Shown: positions 11,166 through 21,831 of the stretch, one piece after another
Position numbering within the stretch: the stretch's first letter is position 1
Layout of the letters: the number at the start of each line of letters is the position of its first letter
NCBI RefSeq assembly: GCF_047948215.1
Contig: NC_134455.1
Location: forward strand, 301,090,147-301,154,146
Length of the DNA: 64,000 nt
From: Lycorma delicatula
Lineage: Eukaryota; Arthropoda; Insecta; Hemiptera; Fulgoridae
Reading direction: 5' to 3'
Made by a program: the position numbers and the translations under genes
Notes under the pieces: model-generated
What the model saw: the letters and a program-made list of their open reading frames with translations, nothing else
What the model was told of the DNA's origin: nothing
Databases searched by the model: none

Positions 11166-13632
11166 TTTTTTTTTTTGTCTTCAGTCATTTGACTGGTTTG
11201 ATGCAGCTCTCCAAGATTCCCTATCTAGAGCTAGTCGTTTCATTTCAGTATACCCTCTACATCCTACATCCCTAACAATTTGTTTTACATATTCCAAACG
11301 TGGCCTGCCTACACAATTTTTTCCTTCTACCTGTCCTTCCAATATTAAAGCGACTATTCCAGGATGCCTTAGTATGTGGCCTATAAGTATGTCCCTTCTT
11401 TTAACTATATTTTCCCAAATGCTTCTTTCTTCATCTATTTCCCGCAATACCTCTTCATTTGTCACTTTATCCACCCATATGCTTTTTAACATTCTCCTAT
11501 AGCACCACATTTCAAAAGCTTCTAATCTTTTCTTCTCAGATACTCCGGTTGTTCAAGTTTCACTTCCATATAAAGCGACACTCCAAACATACATTTTCAA
11601 AAATCTTTTCCTGGCATTTAAATTAATTTTTGATGTAAACAAATTATATTTCTTACTGAAGGCTCGTTTAGCCTGTGCTATTCGGCATTTTACATCGCTC
11701 CTGCTTCGTCCATCTGTAGTAATTCTACTTTTACCCAAATAACAAAATTCTTCTACCTCCATAATCTTCTCTCCTCCTATTTTCACATTCAGTGGTCCAT
11801 CTTTGTTATTTCTACTACATTTCATTACTTTTGTTTTGTTCTTGTTTATTTTCATGCGATAGTTCTTGCGTAGGACTTCATCTATGCCCTTCATTGTTTC
11901 TTCTAAATCCTTTTTACTCTCGGCTAGAATTACTATATCATCAGCAAATCGTAGCATCTTTATCTTTTCACCTTGTACTGTTACTCCGAATCTAAATTGT
12001 TCTTTAACATCATTAACTGCTAGTTCCATGTAAAGATTAAAAAGTAACGGAGATAGGGAACATCCTTGTCGGACTCCCTTTCTTATTACGGCTTCTTTCT
12101 TATGTTCTTCAATTGTTACTGTTGCTGTTTGGTTCCTGTACATGTTAGCAATTGTTCTTCTATCTCTATATTTGAACCATAAATTTTTTAAAATGCTGAA
12201 CATTTCATTCCAGTCTATGTTATCGAATGCCTTTTCTAGGTCTATAAACGCCAAGTATGTTGGTTTGTTTTTCTTTAATCTTCCTTCTACTTTTAATTTG
12301 AGGCCTAAAATTTCTTCCCTTGTCCCTACTTTTCCTGAAACCAAATTGGTTTTCTCCTAATACTTCTTCCACTCTCCTCTAATTCTTCTGTATAAAATTC
12401 TAGTTAAGATTTTTGATGCATGACTAGTTAAACTAATTGTTCTCTATTCTTCACATTTATCTGCCCCTGCTTTCTTTGGTATCATTACTATAACACTTTT
12501 TTTGAAGTCTGACGGAAATTCCCCTTTTTCATAAATATTACACATCAGTTTGTATAATCTATCAATCGCTTCCTCACCTGCACTGCGCAGTAATTCTACA
12601 GGTATTCCGTCTATTCCAGGAGCCTTTCTGCCATTTAAATCGTTTAATGCTCTCTTAAATTCAGATCTCATTATTGTTTCTCCCATTTCATCCTCCTCAA
12701 CTTCCTCTTCTTCCTCTATAAAACCATTTTCTAATTCATTTCCTCCGTATAACTCTTCAATATATTCCACCCATCTATCGACTTTACCTTTCGTATTATA
12801 TATTGGTGTACTATCTTTGTTTAACACATTATTAGATTTTAATTTATGTACCCCAAAATTTTCCTTAACTTTCCTGTATGCTCCGTCTATTTTACCAATG
12901 TTCATTTCTCTTTCCACTTCTGAACACTTTTCTTTAATCCACTCATTCTTTCGCTAGTTTGCACTTCCTGTTTATAGCATTTCTTAATTGCCGATAGTTC
13001 CTTTTACTTTCTTGATCACTAGCATTCTTATATTTTCTACGTTCATCCATCAGCTTCAATATATCGTCTGAAACACAAGGTTTTCTACCAGTTCTCTTTA
13101 TTCCGCCTAAGTTTGCTTCTGCTGATTTAAGAATTTCCTTTTTAATATTCTCCCATTCTTCTTCTACCTTATCTTTTTTACTCAGACCTCTTGCAATGTC
13201 CTCCTTAAAAATCTTCTTTACCTCCTCTTCCGCAAGCTTCTCTAAATTCCACCGATTCATCTGACACCTTTTCTTCAGGTTTTTCCCCCCAATCTACATT
13301 TCATTATCACCAAATCATGGTCGCTATCAATGTCTACTCCAGGGTAAGTTTTGCAGTCAACGAGTTGATTTCTAAATCGTTGCTTAACCATGATATTATC
13401 TATCTGATACCTTGCAGTATCACCTGGCTTTTTCCAAGTGTATATTTTTCTATTATGATTTTTAAATTGGGTGTTGGAAATTACTAAATTATACTTCGTG
13501 CAAAACTCTATAAATCGGTCCTCTGTTTCATTCCTTTTGCCCAGCCCGTATTCATCCACTATATTTCCTTTTCCAATGCTTGCATTCCAATCTCCAACTA
13601 TTATTAAATTTTCATCTCCTTTTACGTGTTTA
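11166..13632 (-). mobile_element. LINE-A copy 2: 5'-truncated
   Basis: A minus-strand LINE-A insertion of about 2.47 kb. The poly-A tail appears as a T run from about 11165. The 3' end is nearly identical to copy 1. The 5' end breaks inside the endonuclease at about 13632. The 12-mer TTTAAACGTTGT occurs at both 11154-11165 and 13629-13640. The LINE itself ends in 'ttta' there, so the true target duplication is 8-12 bp. This is a standard truncated target-primed insertion. The copy keeps the RT segment missing from copy 1. Confidence 0.9.
11181..13559 (-). pseudogene. LINE-A endonuclease C-terminus plus reverse transcriptase, frameshifted
   Basis: Five open pieces read in order on the minus strand: 13559-13275 (endonuclease end, IYTWKKPGDTARYQI then DIDSDHDLVI); 13260-12943 and 12917-12444 (linker, then KAPGIDGIPVELL and VIVMIPKK); 12344-11553 (AFIDLEKAFDNIDW, GVRQGCSLSPLLFNLYMELA, LRFADDIVIL, KNKTKVM, FCYLG); and 11510-11181 (C-terminal region). 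The catalytic FADD is present. At 12444 a Tyr codon (TAT in copy 1) has become TAG. Frameshifts separate the other pieces. In the endonuclease, the DYI of copy 1 reads DNI. Inactive, but useful for rebuilding the family consensus. Confidence 0.88.
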
Positions 13633-13734
13633 AACGTTGTAGAAAAGTTTATTAACAGTTTACTAACAGCAAGTATTACTCAACAAAAAATTATTTTTGT
13701 AAGTATGATAAACTTATTATAGGTGACATGACAT

Positions 13735-14071
13735 AACCCACCGGGTTGGTCTAGTGGTTAACGCGTCTTCCCAAATCAGCTGATTTGGAAGTCGAGAGTT
13801 AGAGCGTTCAAGTCCTAGTAAACCCAGTTATTTTTACATGGATTCGAATACTAGATCGTGGATACCGGTGTACTTTGGTGGTTGGGTTTCAATTAACCAC
13901 ACATCTCAGGAATTATCGTACTGAAAATGTACAAGACTACACTTCATTTACACTCATACATATCATCATCATACTCATTCATCCTCCGAAGAATTATCTA
14001 AACGGTAGTTACCGGAGGCTACCGTTACAGGAGGCTACCGGAGGTAGTTACAGGAAAAAGAAAGAAAGGTG
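13735..14071 (+). mobile_element. tRNA-derived SINE with target-site duplication
   Basis: The 5' head carries RNA polymerase III box A (TGGTCTAGTGG, 13747-13757) and box B (CGTTCAAGTCC, 13805-13815), spaced as in a tRNA. The anticodon-arm position is an 18-bp perfect palindrome, 13771-13788. The body holds a 'ggttgggtttcaattaacc' string and an 'ctcattcatcctccgaag' tail, then repeated 'taccggaggc' units and a purine tail (aaaaagaaagaaagg). An 11-bp direct repeat flanks it: TGACATGACAT at 13724-13734 and TGACATGCCAT at 14072-14082, one mismatch. It encodes no protein and must use a LINE for movement. Confidence 0.87.
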
Positions 14072-14082
14072 TGACATGCCAT

Positions 14083-17000
14083 GTGAACAATAATTACAAA
14101 AAATATCATAGCCATTATTAATATATTAAAATTTCTTTATTTTCAGCTTTACTTAACCGGGTAAGCTTTTTAACAAACCGTATATCAACATTCCAAACTA
14201 ACCGAAATGTAGGCAATATTCAGCTCTAAATATGTACCTTATCTTTGTAAGTTAAAAAACTTACTGGTAGTCTAATGAACATCAGCTATTCTTTTTTTTA
14301 ACGGTGCTTTAAATTGTGCCAATTTATTCCTCCTGCAGGTGATTTTGTTAATCACAATCATAAAAGACTGTAGTAGACATGTAAAGAAACAAATCAATAT
14401 ACCATTTTCTGTTATGAATATTGCATACAATTCCTCTGTTCAGTTATTGAAACAATAAAATATTATTTCAGAATAGTTAATAACAAATAAGATTTTTACA
14501 TGAGAGATTTTCTAAGTAGGAATGGTTTATGGAGTGATAACAATTATCTGTAACACAAAAACCTTGCTTTCGCAATAAAAATGTATCAAAACTACTTTTC
14601 CACATAATTCCTGTTTAAATTCTAGAATTTTTAAATTTTGAAGACAAATTTGACCATCAGTGAAGAAACTCTGGTGCCTGTTCCCTGAACCAGTTGGGGA
14701 AACCTTAGTGTACATCACAATCGGTAATTTCAAAATTTTCGAAGGTAAAACTTTCAAACCTATAACTTTTTAGAAGATTTTGTTGGATTATTGTACTCTG
14801 AGATTTATTAAAATATCATAAATCGTTGGTAAGATGTATATTTTTATTGAAAAATACAAAATTTTGGACAGATGGTAGATGAAGGACATAAGGTGTCTGT
14901 TACATAAACTATTTTGATTCCCTAAAACAACCTCTCAAATGTGACAAATAGTTGCCTTAATGTTCTGTATAGAGAGAGAGATATTGCTATCAGTGTAGAA
15001 CTTCAATAAAATTTACACGTAATTTGACGTCTGGGCGTAATTTAGTATCTGGTACAAGGACGTTAACAAAATATCTATTTAAAAAAATTAAAAATATGAG
15101 TATTTACTGATAATATAACACTTTAAAGCTAAGGGGGTTGCTAGAAGAATCACATAACTTAAACTTCTTGAAGAATTTCATTTTCTTTCTACGATAATTT
15201 TTCTCTTTTTATTATTTCCATTATTATATTAACCTATATAAATATAGTTATCACAGAATCTACAAAAAATAATCACTTATAATGATGATTTCTAAAGAAA
15301 ATCATTTTATTTACCGCTATTCCCTATTACTGTAATAGATTACTTATTTAAATGAGTAGCTTTTATTAGTAATTTTATTGACAGAAGAGTTTACATTAAA
15401 GAAATAAATCGTATGTTAATAGTGATTTTATAATTGTAGATTATTAATACAATTTCTAGTAGAAAATTATTGTAATTAAGATTTTCAAAAGCCATTTTGT
15501 TTATAAATAAAAATAATAATGTGGACTCTAAATAGGAATAAAGGAATGAGTAAAAAAAAGAAAAAATGTAAGCTTAATTAAGGTAAATTTTATTTCTGTA
15601 CAAAATAACTGTATGTAATCTATTAGCTGTTTCGGTTCCAAAAAAATTAGATTTTATAATAAAATAGTGTTATATAATAAAATAATGCTACATAATAAAA
15701 TAGACTTTATCTTATCTGTACTTTGGGCCAGTTATTTTCATCTCACTTACGATGAAAAATTAGTGTGATAATGTTTTTTTATATATTCTTTCTTTTTGTT
15801 CATAAAAAGTATTTTAAAAATATATTACATTCCTTGATTTTATATTTTCATTATGATTTAAAGCAGTTCGTAACATAAAAATTCTTCCTACAGAAGCATC
15901 GAATTTCATCAGCTTTAATGCTATGTAACCCTTGTATCGTTGGATTTAGAAATAAGTCTTAAATAGTTTAAAAATATTTTATCCAAAAATTCAATTATAA
16001 AAATACAAGTTAGGTTAAAAGCTTTTTTCCAAAATGACGAACATTAGTTTTAAAAGTGGTTGTAGTGCTTAAAATGTTAGGTCAAGATAAGTAATTCAAG
16101 AACAAAGAGGTTTTACGATGATATTCTTAACATAAAACTCCATAAAATGTAAATGCTGCTATTTACATAACTATATTTTACTCTATATTGTAGATACAAA
16201 TGGAATCATTTTTATATCGGCATTTTTGATGCCGATATAAAAATTCTAACAGCCCCCCCCCCCCCGAAAAGAAAAGAGATTGATCCCTGTTTAAAGACTC
16301 TCATATCTAAAACTGTTTCTGAGATACCAATTGCGGCCCCTTGGAATGACCGCTCTTTATTGAAACTTTATTTAATTTAAAGTTAGATTCCTTTTTCATA
16401 CATGTTTAACCAAATTTACCAGCCCGAAAAATGGATTTAGTTGTTTTATAATAAAATCTAGATAATACGTTTTCAAAAACTGCTTTTTATAATTTTATAA
16501 TTATTGTTATTTTATTTAAAAAATAGTCAATTAATGACAAAAATAATTTAAAGCATTAGAATCGGCTTGCAGTCGGTTACTATAAAAAATTAATAACTGG
16601 TATTAGTAACTGGTTTCTCGTATAACTAATTTAAGGCGGACTTCTCTTAACTTACTTTTTTCGTAAATGTAAATTAAGCACAGCATTATTTCCGAACATA
16701 TGACGAAGCAACTTCGTGGCAACACACTAATGTTGCAGGATGTAACTTTGTTCACTATTACGAGTTGCTTTTTATTAACAACCCTGCTAAGTGTTAAATG
16801 GAATCATAAATAAAATATTGCAATTTTAAATGCATAATCTATCCTTGAAGGAATCTGTCGCAACTTGCAATACGGTAGTTAATAATTATGTTAATAATTT
16901 GTGCTTGCAATTTATTACTTTATTATGGTATTGTACTAACTCCAACCCGTCAGATGTTATACTATGTTATTCCTGGTAAGCCGTTAACATCAAGGCGCCA

Positions 17001-20000
17001 GATGCTACAAGCAACGTTATATTACATCATTTTGTTTCCGATCATCATATGATATGAGACGTTGCATTGTTGGTTTATTAACATTCATAAAAGGCGTCAA
17101 ATGCTACTTTTTATTGTGAAATTATTTACTTTTTTTTTACTTTGTTCCTTTTCGTAAAACGTTTGTATTACACGGCTAGGAATACCATTTATTTCTGATG
17201 ATTATGAAGCAAGACATTTAATATTACTTTTTCGTTTCTTCATTAGCGAGCATTGACTGCTTAACCGATCTAAAAGCATTACAGTTCTCAAAATTAAATT
17301 CGTTTTATGATCCTGGTTCAAATATTTTGGACAAAAAATATGATAAAACTTGAAATGAATGTTAACTATTTTCCTTTGCCCAAATTAAGATTGAAATATT
17401 CTTATAAGGTAATGATGGCTTGTATAGTTTAAAGGACAGAAAAGATGTTTGCCCAACTCCGTCGTATGCACGGAATCATCTTAACGGTTAAAAATTAAGT
17501 CTTTTCTTATCACTGTTTTCGATATGGGATAGCTGGGCCAACACTTCAGAATACAGCAGCCTGTGGTAGGATGAGACTCCCTAGATGGCTGCTTGTGATG
17601 GTTGTGTTATACTTCTAATAGAGTTGGTATCTGTAGCACAGTTGGCTCTGCTTGGAAGCAAAATTGAACCATAGTCTACATCCACTCCTGACGACAATTC
17701 GGAACTCTCTAAATGACATTTCTAAATAAGAAAACTATTGATTTTTATTCAGTATAATTTTTATTTTCACGAGGGTTTAATTTTTTAAAAAACCATTTTC
17801 TGACTAATAGTTTTTATAAGTTTTAGCGTATGTAGTTTTATAAAATGTTGTTACGTAAGTTGACTTCTGTTTCAGTAACGTTTATGACATTTAAAATATT
17901 TGTAATTGGGAATAAAATAAAGGTATTAAATAATTGTACACAATTAAAATGATAAGTTATTTAACCACTTAATAAAATTAGGGGAATTAAATTATTATAT
18001 TCAAAAAATTGTATATTTTTTAAAATAAGGTTTATTCTTTCGCTATATATTAAGTTAGCAGAAAAATTTAATTATTCAATCGTGAAAAAATCGTTTTTTT
18101 GGTAATTTAATGATCCACGTAACACAAAAAATTAAGTTTTAACCCAATGTTCTACATTTGTGATATTAGAGGATGGTTAAAAAATTATTTGTGTAATTTG
18201 AATTGCAAGTTCCCTCCCAGTCCGAATACAGATCCTCATTAAAAAAAATAAAATGTTGAACTTACAAGGGGAACCCAATACAATTTAATTTTTATTTAAC
18301 AGGATTTATTGTGTATTATATAGTAATAATAATAATTTAACATATATTATGTTACACTGTATACATATATATATATATATTTATATATAAAACATTTGTC
18401 ATCCCACAAATAAGTATTCTAAGTTTGAAACAAAGCCATTACTCAGGTAAGAATACATTTATACTCCTATTGTCTTCACCTCAAACAATAAAAATTATTT
18501 ATTTAACCACATCTAATCGTATAGAGAAACATACTACATAAAAAAGCGTACATCAAAATTAAATGTTCACATACTTTTTCATAATTATTACTAAAATGTT
18601 TTGTGCGTTATATAGACTACATACTTTCTATAAAATTTAAAAATAATAATATCTGCAATAATGACATGTTTAATAACTGAAATCGCTAATCAATATCAAT
18701 GGTTGGTAACAATTCAACGAAGTTGAAACCGACATCAGTATCGATGAGGAACGACATTTTGAGATGTTTCCTGTTACCACCAACATCTTCTCTTTAACTA
18801 ACTTGTGTTATATTGCATCTTTCTTTTTAAGGTGTTGTAGGTTCTTAACTTTAGTTCATCAATCAAGTTCACCTTCCTTGTTTTTTCTTCCACTCTACCA
18901 AAAACAAATCTTAAATACAATTCTATCCTCATGTAATCTATCTTATATATCAACTCTTCTTCGTTTTCTATGTTTTGGGTTTACATTTTCTTTGACTCCC
19001 TCAATAGTTTAAAGTATTTCGTATTTCGATCGTATTTCTACTTAAATTTATGCAACCTAATCTACTGGAATATTACTAAGCAATATACAACGCTAAATTA
19101 ACAAATTGTTGCCTTTAATTGATGGTTTATGACTGCTAGCAATAAATACGATGTATTTTCAACAACTGCTAGCTGATCTATTCTGGCATTAATTATTAAA
19201 TTATAATAACAACGTACAGCATATATATTCTCTCTAAGATTTCCCTTCTGTCAAAATTAATTTCCTTTTTTCATCTATTGATACAAAGACTGGTAAAATC
19301 GTAAAAAGTGTTAAAATAAATAAATCGTAAAAAGTGGTAAAATCGTTAAAACACATTCAAGTAAAATATAAATAAATATTTATTTTTCGACCACTGATAA
19401 TGAATATTATTATATACTCTTATTTATAGTTGTGGAACCGATTAAAAGAAGTCTAACGGGTCAGCAGGTATAAATAATTGTCAAATTTTATTTTAAAAAG
19501 CTTTACAACAATGTTAGAATTCCTTATCCTTGTAACTTACCGATCATTCACCATCCCTTTATAATCTAAGGGGTGATTGCGTGTTTAAGTTCATTCAGTA
19601 ATAATTGCCCATACTCTATCTTAATGAATACTCTAGTCTAGTCTTAGTAAAGGTAATTTTATTTGATACATTATTCAGTTGTTTTTAAAGTAAATAAACT
19701 GGTTATACATTGTTTTATTTCAATTATTCTTAAACCCTTTAAAAAAGATCTAAATAAATTCGTGTGTTTATATATATATATATTATTAAATATGTGTGTG
19801 TGTGTGTGTGTGTTTTTTTTTAATAATAAATTTGCCGCAATTTATGAGCAAATAAGTATTTCTTTCATTTATTTTAATATTAACAAGCAAAATTTATTTT
19901 ATTAAAAATTATTTAAAACTTAATTTGTTATTTCAACACAATAATTTTCGTTCAGTTTTTGTCTGTAATATTTCTTTTAGTTTAATTACAGTAACCATAA

Positions 20001-20116
20001 TAAGAAATAATTTTTGTATAAATTATTACAAAAATTTTACCTCATTTACAATATTTCTTTTTGTAAGAACAAAATAAAATGTAAAACAAAATAAAATAAA
20101 ACAAAAAAATTGAAAG
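14083..20116. other. AT-rich non-coding stretch
   Basis: Six kilobases without a supportable gene. It contains a perfect hairpin next to a C13 run (16208-16265), a (TA)n patch near 18366-18380 and a (TG)n patch at about 19793-19812. A slightly GC-richer piece at 17520-17710 ('gctgggccaacacttcag...cactcctgacgac') has no recognisable coding frame. The frame at 14527-14757 (minus) has mixed composition but no motif I recognise. Confidence 0.5.
16208..16265. other. Perfect 16-bp hairpin followed by C13 tract
   Basis: 16208-16223 and 16229-16244 are exact inverted repeats (arm ATTTTTATATCGGCAT) around a 5-base loop. Thirteen consecutive C residues follow at 16253-16265, the longest G/C run seen in the window. 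It may be a fold-back remnant of a small DNA element. No target duplication was identified. Confidence 0.7.
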
Positions 20117-20177
20117 TTTACAAACAAAATTCACTTTGGCATGACCGCTCTTCACCAGGTTTCTATTAAAAATAAAA
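20117..20177 (+). repeat. 61-bp direct repeat, copy 1
   Basis: Identical by eye to 21157-21217. The unit includes ACTTTGGCATGACCGCTCTT and ends in TTCTATTAAAAATAAAA. The two copies lie 1,040 bp apart in the same orientation and bracket the TATA-containing promoter block. Confidence 0.85.
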
Positions 20178-20340
20178 TAAACTTATACAAAAAATTTATT
20201 TCAATAATATTTTACGTTGAGCTATAAAATTGTCTAATTAAACTAAACTTAAAGACCATTTCGCTTGTAGCTTATCATTGTTCAGACTCAGATTCATTGC
20301 ATATTGTTAAAAATTTATTTAAGAAGGACTTTAATATTTA

Positions 20341-20640
20341 ATGGTCTTTCGATCAGTTCACACAACTTCTTTCGGATGCAGTCGTGTACACACAGTTCCG
20401 GACGCTCGCACAGCTCCTGACGATTCATACGGCTTCAATGTACCAGCCCTTAGCGCTTCACTCGCTCCATACAGCACACAGCTCCTAGTGGTTCACTCGG
20501 CTTCGTACACACTATATAAGCCGGCTCCGCATTGCAGTCGTCAGTCTTCTTCCAATAGTCTTCATAGACTCATCGTAACATTACATATAAACTTACAAAA
20601 AATAAAATTTTATATATATATATAAGTTACATATTCAAAT
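20341..20640 (+). promoter_or_regulatory. TATA plus initiator promoter with repeated upstream modules (LTR-like)
   Basis: TATATAAG at 20513-20520 lies about 30 bp upstream of TCAGTC at 20541-20546, which fits the arthropod initiator TCAKTY. The spacing is right for RNA polymerase II. Upstream, a module of the type 'cacagctcctgacgattcatacggcttc' at about 20412-20439 recurs as 'cacagctcctagtggttcactcggcttc' at about 20478-20505, and a weaker third copy precedes them. The block is GC-richer than its surroundings. Repeated U3-like modules before a TATA box suggest an LTR retrotransposon LTR, but LTR ends, a primer-binding site and gag-pol are not visible. A host promoter cannot be excluded. Confidence 0.55.
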
Positions 20641-21156
20641 AAAAATAATTAAATATAAATTACAAAGGCTTATTTATTCATGAACCAACACTAATAATGG
20701 ATTAGAATAATAATATTTAATCAAGATACTACACCAAGACGACAATTATACTAAAATCATAAATTAATTAAAATGATTACCGTTCATTAAATTTAGCATG
20801 TCATATCAAATTTATTTTTTAACTTTTCACTAAACAGATGTAGATCCCCTTATATCCTCTGCAATACAAATTTATTGTAAAGTAAAACATTTATTTACAT
20901 GAATTTTAAGATTTTCTTTACTTTTGATGAAAAAAATTAAATACGGAATAAAATACAATAAGTAAAAAACTCCAATTAAAAACGACAATCTTTATAATAA
21001 ACAATATAGCAAAAATACGTTCTACATTTATTCTTTTAAAAAATCTGAATATTTAATAAGTGGACGTATATCTTGATTTAAACTTATTTTTTTTATAAGT
21101 TTATTTAACTCTGGTTAGCAACTTGGTAGAGACTTGTCTGTCATCCTAAACTGAAT

Positions 21157-21217
21157 TTTACAAACAAAATTCACTTTGGCATGACCGCTCTTCACCAGGT
21201 TTCTATTAAAAATAAAA
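21157..21217 (+). repeat. 61-bp direct repeat, copy 2
   Basis: Exact match by eye to 20117-20177. It is followed by a (TA)n patch (21222-21245) and then the GC-richer island. Confidence 0.85.
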
Positions 21218-21259
21218 AATAAATATATATATTATATATATATATCATTTCTTTCTTTC

Positions 21260-21830
21260 TTATAGTCTTACAGTAACACACCGATAGTATTTCTTCGTTA
21301 CTGGAATTACTCCTGGTGTCAACTTAATCGTATCGAACTTAATTAACACTGGAAATTCGCTCCTTCGCTGTCCTCCTCGAAGAGCGCTCTCGCTACCTGA
21401 CGTCTTGCAAATTCTCGTCTCGCAGATTCTCATTGCTGAACTCACATCATAATGTCTCGCTCGACTGGTTCACAGAACTGCTTCTTAACTGGTCTTCCCC
21501 GGATTATCTATACTTCTATCTATTTTACCTGCCGGACCGGACCCAACTCAAAGCGTGAGAACGATCCCACGCTTTGGGATCGGTACCACTTAACCTGGTC
21601 CGGTAACACTTCTCACGGAAGAACAACTGTTTATTGTGCGTCAGCGAGCAGTATTACAACAGACAATTGTTAAACAGACCTATTACCTTTAATAGAAGGG
21701 TTTCTTCTAGCCCCTTTCTGGATACCTTCCATTAATAAATTTTCTACTACTTTCTTCTTAACTGGTAGGAATCCGTTATTCAGGTCTACTATACCGCTCT
21801 TGTTACATTAAAACAATGGATGTTACATTA
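21260..21830. other. GC-richer island of unknown origin with nested palindrome
   Basis: Composition differs clearly from the flanks. It contains short open frames (21260-21445 minus; 21452-21673 plus) with no family I recognise. At 21536-21604 an outer inverted repeat (ACCGGACC / GGTCCGGT) encloses two mutually exclusive hairpins. TGTTACATTA occurs twice at its right edge (21801-21810 and 21821-21830). It could be LTR or leader sequence of a lost retroelement. The right edge is the insertion site of mariner-like element 2. Confidence 0.45.
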
Positions 21831-21831
21831 T

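Noticed and set aside
13741..13815. Functional tRNA gene
   Set aside because: Boxes A and B are present, but the acceptor stem does not close, the anticodon arm is a palindrome, and a SINE body, tail and TSD follow.
14527..14757. Possible exon (minus)
   Set aside because: The composition is only mildly different, there are no splice signals I trust, and the sequence has no recognisable domain.
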